Assembly (NCBI RefSeq): GCF_007565055.1
Contig: NC_044560.1
Coordinates: forward strand, 43,915,030-43,979,029
Direction of reading: 5' to 3'
From: Rhinopithecus roxellana
Taxonomy: Eukaryota > Chordata > Mammalia > Primates > Cercopithecidae
Length of the DNA: 64,000 bases
The notes below the pieces were generated by a model, which was given only the letters and a program-made list of their open reading frames with translations, ran no database searches and was not told the origin of the DNA. The position numbers and the translations under genes were made by a program. Of this stretch, positions 58,286 to 64,000 are shown piece after piece. Numbering within the stretch: position 1 is the first letter of the stretch; each line of letters opens with the position of its first letter.

Positions 58286-59249
58286 CTATGAAGACAAGCC
58301 ATTCTCCCCGCCACCCCATGTTTTGAGTGTCCATTTGTGCCACCAAACCTTTGACCCTGGGGTAAGGATATGAATGGCTTCACTAAATCTTATATTCATT
58401 GCTCTTTAATAACATTTTGGATGTATTAGTGGTAATTAGTTTAAAAGAAGAAAAAGTTTTTTTTTAAAAAGGAAAAGTAACAAAGTCTCTTGGTACAATG
58501 TGGCTTTTAGGAAGACACTTACTGACTTTAAGCAAAGTACTGCATTTTATCAGAAACTGTCTCTCACTGAATGCAGGCTCGTTGGGAGCAGTGCGAAGCA
58601 CCGAACCATTGAGCTGGCATTGATTATTTAATCATCCCTAGTTTATTGTAAATGAAGCAGCACTTACGGTTCTGGGGTATTCCTGGAATTGCTGCTATAG
58701 TTAGAAGTGAGTTATTCTGCGTGGCAGGAGTGGCATATAGAAAAGCCATAATTCTGACTTCCTGACAGGAAAAATAGCAGATTTTGTATTTATATGATGT
58801 CGTCCTTTTGGCTGGAATCCATCAGCTTTACAGTCTCTTGTGATGCTTTCATCAGAACTGTTATTCCACATCTCAGCATGGCAGTGGGGTTCCAGTAGCA
58901 ATAGATACAAGTCATTTTCCATGGCTCTATGGGTGTGAAGCCACTGGCAGTTTCCCTGGCTTGTTGTGTAGGTTTGGCTGTTAGAAGGCTCCCTGTCCAC
59001 GTGCTGCTAGGACTTTCCTCTCACACTGTGGCAGTGGTGCCAGGGCAGAGCATTAGTAGTGGGCAGGAACACAGGGAAGGCTGGGGCACTGCAGTGATTT
59101 TTTAAATGACAGTTCTTTCACTCTACAGAAGGAAGAACGTTGGAGTAAGATCAGTCTCCTGGGTGGTTGTTAGACTATGAAAAGTACTAAAAAGCCAGAG
59201 AAGACAGTGGTGTTGGTGATAGGAACAGTTCAGAGCAGTTTTTCCCGGC
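58286..59249. other. unassigned stretch
   Basis: Contains the 99-codon minus frame 58701-59000, without a motif I recognise. No repeat family. Confidence 0.45.
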
Positions 59250-59405
59250 TGTGGAAAGAGCAGGGTCCTTGGAATCAGGAGTCACGTGTTTGACTCCTGG
59301 CACTCTCGCTGATTAGCCTAAAACCTCTTATGCTTTTTATGAGAATTAAGTGCAAGTGCCTAACTCCAGGTACAAGATATTGAAATGCTTAGTAGATACT
59401 GTTTT
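59250..59405 (+). mobile_element. MIR SINE
   Basis: gagcagggtccttggaatca, cgtgtttgactcctggcact, tttatgagaattaagtgcaa, gaaatgcttagtagata. Confidence 0.62.
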
Positions 59406-59481
59406 TTTTTTTTTTTCTCCTTGACTGGGACTGTATATTTCATCAAGCTGTAATCAAGTTAACAAATTATTGTCAAAATAT

Positions 59482-59715
59482 GAGTGCTTACTGCATACTA
59501 AACTTTGTTAGGCACTTTATATGCATTAACTGACTTAACTCTTAATAGCCCAGTGAGATAAATGCTATTTTTATCTCCCCACTTACACCAAGAACATTGA
59601 GGGTTAGGAATATTAACTAACTTGCCTAAGATTGCAACAGCTAGTCCGTGGAGATGCCAGAATTCAAACCCAGTTCGCAGTGACTCCAGCCCGTGCTCTT
59701 TACTGCTTTGCTGTG
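59482..59715 (-). mobile_element. MIR SINE, near complete
   Basis: cttactgcatactaaacttt, ggcactttatatgcattaac, cttgcctaagattgcaacag ctagtccgtgg, cagaattcaaacccagttcg. One of the best MIRs here. Confidence 0.82.
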
Positions 59716-59952
59716 TCATCTGAGCTTTATGAAATGGGGCTTTGATTTGTAACTAGGCTTTTGCTCAGAATCCCTATTTAGACTTTGCTCTTCGAAGCAG
59801 ATTCATAGCCCGCTTCAGTCCTCTGCCATAAAGACGATTTTATATTGCATCAATACGTTTTTGGACACTTACACATCTGTAGCCTCTTGCAAAGAGGGCA
59901 TTATAGGTACTTGATGAGGAATTTTGGAAAGTTTTCTTTGTTTGTTTTTAAA

Positions 59953-60031
59953 AAGAGACAACATCTTGCCATATTGCCCAGGCTGGACTCAAACTCCTGG
60001 GGCTTAAGCAATCCTCCTGCCTCAACTTCTC
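59953..60031 (-). mobile_element. Alu left-monomer fragment (FLAM/AluJ)
   Basis: aaagagacaacatcttgcca tattgcccaggctgg, ctcaaactcctggggcttaa gcaatcctcctgcctcaa. About 80 bp only. Confidence 0.75.
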
Positions 60032-60034
60032 ATT

Positions 60035-60190
60035 TAAAAGATCTTTTTAATCCTTGCACCAATCCTCTAGGCAGGATTTTTCCTCTTAGGTTAATGGGTA
60101 GGGAAACTGCCTCAGATGACAATGACTTGCTCATGGTCACACTTGCTAGTATAGAGTCAGTGGGAACCTACACACCTTGGATTACTGTGC
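60035..60190 (-). mobile_element. MIR SINE
   Basis: aatccttgcaccaatcctct aggcagg, agggaaactgcctcagatga, cttgctcatggtcacacttg ctagtatagagtc. Confidence 0.68.
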
Positions 60191-60763
60191 TTTTTTCATT
60201 GCCTAATGTTGCTTACTTTGTATGTCATCTTTCATTTACAGCTGTTGCTGAACATACTTCTTGATCACCTAATTTGTGCTGAGGATAAAGCACTAAACAA
60301 AAGACCAAAAAAAAAAAAAAAATGCTGGTCCTCCTATAGTTTTCATTGTTGTAATAGGTTTCCTCACCGAAGTTGACTGATGCCTGCTGTAATAGTTTAT
60401 TAAGACTTAACACTTTCAGTCTTAAAATTTCCTAAGATATTAAGAAGCTGATTTCAGGGCATTTTTAAATTACATATTTTTCTTTCAGTTTTTCTGAGTT
60501 CATACCTTAATTCATCAGCATTTTATTTGCATTTTCTACTTCAGAAATCAAAAGGTTTGATTCCTTTAAGGCAAACACAAAGTAATTCGTTGTAGGTGTG
60601 ATGATTTCTTTAGTGAAAATGATGAGATATCCATAGTATTTTAATTCTTGTCATTGAGTTTCACTGTCAACCAATCTGTTTTTGACTGTAAAAATCTGGC
60701 AGTGGCCCTTGGCCAAAGCGGTCTCATTCTGATGAACATACTTATGAACATTAAAATAGTCTG

Positions 60764-61064
60764 TTTTTTTTTTTTTTTTTTTGAGACGGAGTCTTGCTCT
60801 GCCACCCAGGCTGGAGTGCAGTGGCCGGATCTCAGCTCACTGCAAACTCCGCCTCCCGGGTTTACGCCATTCTCCTGCCTCAGCCTCCCGAGTAGCTGGG
60901 ACTACAGGCGCCCGCCTCGTCGCCCGGCTAGTTTTTTGTATTTTTAAGTAGAGACAGGGTTTCACCGTATTAGCCAGGATGGTCTCGATCTCCTGACCTC
61001 GTGATCCGCCCGTCTCGGCCTCCCAAAGTGCTGGGATTACAGGCTTGAGCCACCGCGCCCGGCC
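60764..61064 (-). mobile_element. Cercopithecid-specific AluY
   Basis: Perfect 11-bp target-site duplication aaaatagtctg at 60753-60763 and 61065-61075. Has gtggccggatctcagctc, ggcgcccgcctcgtcgcccg and aggcttgagccaccgcgccc. Young. Confidence 0.97.
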
Positions 61065-61075
61065 AAAATAGTCTG

Positions 61076-62394
61076 TTTTTCTTTGTCCACTATCCAAAAT
61101 GTATGTTCTTCCCTTGCAGAGATACCAGTCTTTAAAAAGATGCCCTTGAAAATTTAAGAGTTCCAGTGTTTTCAGACAGATTTTTGGAATTTTGCATCTT
61201 GGAAAAGCTTGTGACATTTTATCTATTGCAGTGAGGCTTTGTTCCAACTCACAGAATTGTGTTTTGTTTCTTTTATTTTTTCCCTCGTTGAGAAAGTATC
61301 AGATACACTTGTCTTTTTCATAAGACTGTGGTAAACTAAAGCAATTTGAGTAACCCACAACATTTCCTTGATTTTTTTTTTCATGTAAAGCAGCACCTAC
61401 AAAATTGAGCTACAAAAGTAATCCTTTGTAATGAAAAGAAAGGTATTTTCTTTCAAATCCTTGACAATTTTATAAATAAATTAGGGTGGAAGAATTCACT
61501 GCTATCATTAAAAACCTTCAGATTACTCATCCTGGTCCTTCCTGTTCTTAAAGCTTCTTTATAATTTGAGTTGGGAATTGAACCCAGTGAATCATGTTCT
61601 TTTTAAAGGGTATTTTGTGATTGCTCCTGGTGAATATTTCTAGCATTCATGATTTTTCCTTTGGTATATTGCAGCAAGAAACTTGAATTTATTTCTTGGA
61701 ATTATCCAAAGTGTTTATTAATATAAACTGATCTTGCTCCTTTTCTGCCTGCTCTAAAAATAATCAGCTAGATCACGTTGTCTGGTTTATTTTAGAAGAA
61801 ATATTATTTGGATGAAGCCATTACACAAATGCTGTAGCGCAAAAAAAAAAAAAAACCACTTGTCATCCTGAATGAGGACAGTTGTCATTTCATATAAAGT
61901 GGATCAGCAGCCTTAGGTTTAAAGTGCTTAGAACAGTGCCTGCCATGTCTTCTAAGTGCTATGTGGGTGTTTTCTATTTTTATCACCAGAATGGCAGTTT
62001 CCTGAGAGTAGCGATTTTGTCGTTATTGAATTGACATTCAAAAGCATCATAGTTAATGCATATTGTCTAGAAATTCTGTTGCTACTCTTGTTTTCTCAAA
62101 TAGTTTAATCTCTAGGCTAAGCAGCACAAATGTATACCATTTTACTGTCCTGTTCAGTAATACTGGAGGTCAGTTTGAAGATTAGGTATAATGTGATTGC
62201 AATGTAGTATTACTTACAGAAGAGACAGAATGATTGGAAAACCAAACTCTTCTTGATTACTGGTTTTTGTAGAATTCTAGTTCTAGAACAATCTTAGTGG
62301 TTTTAGTTGGATCCTTGAATCTTACATGAGACTAAGAGAAGTTCATGACTCCTAAGCTGAAGTAACACATGGTCTGATGGTGCATATTAAAAAG
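61076..62394. other. unassigned stretch
   Basis: AT-rich 1.3 kb with an A15 run at 61841-61855 and, near 61920-62000, a scrap that could be an L2 or MIR 3' end (gtgcttagaacagtgcctgc). Nothing else recognised. Confidence 0.5.
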
Positions 62395-62407
62395 CTTTGT
62401 AAGTTCT

Positions 62408-62687
62408 GGCCGGGTGCAGTGGCTCACGCCTGCAATCCCAGCACTTTGGGAGGCTGAGGCAGGCAGATCGCGAGGTCAAGAGATCGAAACCATCCTGGCC
62501 AATGTGGTGAAACCCCGTCTCTACTAAAAATACACAAATTAGCTGGGCGTGGTGGTGCATGCCTGTAGTCCCAGCTAGTCGGGAGTCTGAGGCATGAGAA
62601 TTGCTTGAACCTGGGAGGCAGAGGTTGCAGTGAGCCGAGATCATGCCACTGCACTCCAGCCTGGTGACAGAGTGAGACTCCGTCTCC

Positions 62688-62718
<31 letters not shown>

Positions 62719-62742
62719 CACAAACAAACAACAACAAAACAC
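62408..62742 (+). mobile_element. Alu (AluS/Y-like) with long decaying tail
   Basis: Sense Alu with perfect 13-bp target-site duplication ctttgtaagttct at 62395-62407 and 62743-62755. The tail is about A29 followed by cccacaaacaaacaac-type A-rich sequence. Confidence 0.96.
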
Positions 62743-63084
62743 CTTTGTAAGTTCTAAAAAGGTTTATGTGGTAGGCTTTCTGAGTGGAGCCTGAGCCTGG
62801 TGGAACTTACAGGTCTCTTCCTGTCCTCAAAGGCTCTGAGTTGTGACCCTTTCCTGGTTTGAGGCATGCTTTTCAGTACTCCCCTCTGGTCAGTTTTCGC
62901 TGATCCTCGGCAGCTGGTAATGGTGTGCTGTGGGGAAACCTGGGGTAGACAGGCTCCAGACATGCAGTTAGCAAACACTGCCTATGGACTGGCTAGTGCT
63001 GTTGGGTGCCCAAGTGTAAAAAGGAGTATTGTGAGGTTTTCCTGTTCGAGCAACTGGAGAGACCAGCGTAGCTCCTTTCTGCTA

Positions 63085-63418
63085 CAGGACCTTTCCCCTA
63101 CACATGCTGATCCTTTTGCTGAGACTGCTATCTCCCTGTTGGCTTCATGCCCCACCTCCCTGGACATCCATTGCATCTTAGCTCAATGTCCCTTCCCTCC
63201 TGAGCCCCAGACCAGATGACATTCCCTCTATTTTATGTTCTCTACTTTTCCTTCATAGCATTTTAGCTCTTTGTAATGACCTCTTTCTGTACATCTTAGT
63301 TTGATTCCATTCTTCCTATTGACTGTAAGCTCCACGTCAGCAGGGACCATATTGCTCTTGTCCTTTGAATTAGCTTAGTTTCTGCAGAGCTGTTTGAAAA
63401 TACTTGTTGAAAGAGTAA
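63085..63418 (+). mobile_element. L2 LINE 3' region
   Basis: catgccccacctccctggac, ttatgttctctacttttcct, tgactgtaagctccacgtca gcagggaccata, and a final tgaaaatacttgttgaaaga. Good L2 order. Confidence 0.72.
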
Positions 63419-64000
63419 ATGTCTTAAGTGTAGCATCTGAAGTCCTGCTTCTGAGCAGAAGCAAGTCATTAGCATGTAGCTAGTTTCTAATTGCTGTTTT
63501 GAGGCAGGGCAGGGTGTTTATTCACGTGATTAAAACAATTGATTATGTTAATTTTTAAAAAACGTTCGTATAATGATTTTAATCTTGTTAAAATTGGCCA
63601 TACCAAAATAGCCAAATCAAAGTCATCACAATCAAATTCATACTTGTCTCCCCTGCCAGGCTTTCCGTCATTACTTTTACTTAAGTCTTACCCACTGCAG
63701 AAGGCCTTCCCCAGCCAGCCCTTGCCAGTGTTAGTGACCAGAGCTAACAGCATCCTGACGCACTCACACTATTGATTTTAGGTTGCTTTTGTGTTTCCAT
63801 TTGTGCTGTCTCCAACCTTCTATTGTAAGGCCGTGTGGGGATGCTGGCCTGGTGGCCTCAGAGGTAACCTATCTCCCTCTCCCTCTTTGCTGCTGCCCTG
63901 CAATGCCTGGGACTGCGCTCTTCCAAAAACTGGTTTCTGATAAAATGTGTTGAGCGGCCAGGCAGAAAACTGAGGTGATAATAATCACTGTTAATTTGAG

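Noticed and set aside
60837..61247. 136-codon minus frame
   Set aside because: More than half of it is antisense reading of the AluY at 60764-61064.
62387..62737. Minus frames of 99-116 codons
   Set aside because: Antisense readings of the Alu and its poly-A tail at 62408-62742.
1..64000. Retroviral LTR pairs or endogenous retrovirus genes
   Set aside because: I saw no paired LTRs, primer-binding site or retroviral protein motifs. Solitary old LTRs in the unassigned stretches cannot be excluded by eye.
1..64000. tRNA, rRNA or known snRNA genes
   Set aside because: No convincing internal promoter boxes with cloverleaf outside the Alu and MIR SINEs, which carry such boxes themselves.

Overview
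The window is non-coding nuclear DNA of an Old World monkey (Cercopithecidae: macaque, baboon, guenon or similar). Primate origin is certain from 28 Alu copies or pieces. The monkey assignment rests on six near-intact AluY copies (about 18406, 21817, 27043, 37033, 51105 and 60764) whose right arm reads ccggccactgc, or its CpG-decayed form, where the common AluY reads gcgccactgc. I know that variant from cercopithecid Alu families. The species cannot be fixed from this sequence.

I find no convincing protein-coding exon, RNA gene, CpG island or promoter. Nearly all longer open frames lie in Alu, L1 or low-complexity DNA, and the longest frame outside such repeats (182 codons, 17090-17638, minus) is about what chance allows. 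The window is best read as intron or intergenic DNA.

Layout. 1-11 kb: old L2 and MIR pieces, five Alus, one 11-bp hairpin. 11.8-14.3 kb: a local duplication whose two blocks occur in the order 1-2-2'-1', all in the same orientation, with inverted repeats around copy 2'. 15.1-15.5 kb: a possible decayed coding frame on minus. 16.4-19.6 kb: an Alu inside a MIR, then a 1.4-kb L1 3' end split by a young Alu and abutting an 82-bp-period duplication. 21-31 kb: L1M, MIR and Alu, including a very young Alu with a 55-base tail at 27 kb. 31.4 kb: a 72-bp tandem repeat. 31.9-33.3 kb: a HAL1-like LINE interrupted twice. 33.5-45 kb: L2, MIR, two hAT-type MITEs, Alus, a 193-bp L1 stub and a 40-bp alternating purine-pyrimidine tract. 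46.6-48.8 kb: two L1M 3' ends flanking a (AC)n(TC)n microsatellite and a perfect 20-bp inverted repeat. 49-64 kb: L1M, a MER2/Tigger-like MITE with TA flanks, Alus, MIRs and an L2.

Stretches of 300-700 bases in which I recognise nothing, not listed separately: 2736-3167, 4421-4739, 5546-6129, 17146-17668 (apart from the open frame), 26506-27031, 27390-27989, 28221-28854, 29771-30147, 30484-30889, 31111-31446, 33706-34134, 34695-35049, 36143-36464, 37396-37857, 38076-38620, 38957-39652, 39954-40469, 41942-42584, 48816-49294, 55441-55815, 57266-57744, 60191-60752, 62756-63084 and 63419-64000. MIR, L2, L1M and MITE boundaries are approximate because they were read by eye. Alu and L1 boundaries with stated target-site duplications are exact to a few bases. 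I found no new biological system; the most unusual items are the rearranged duplication and the inverted-repeat scars.
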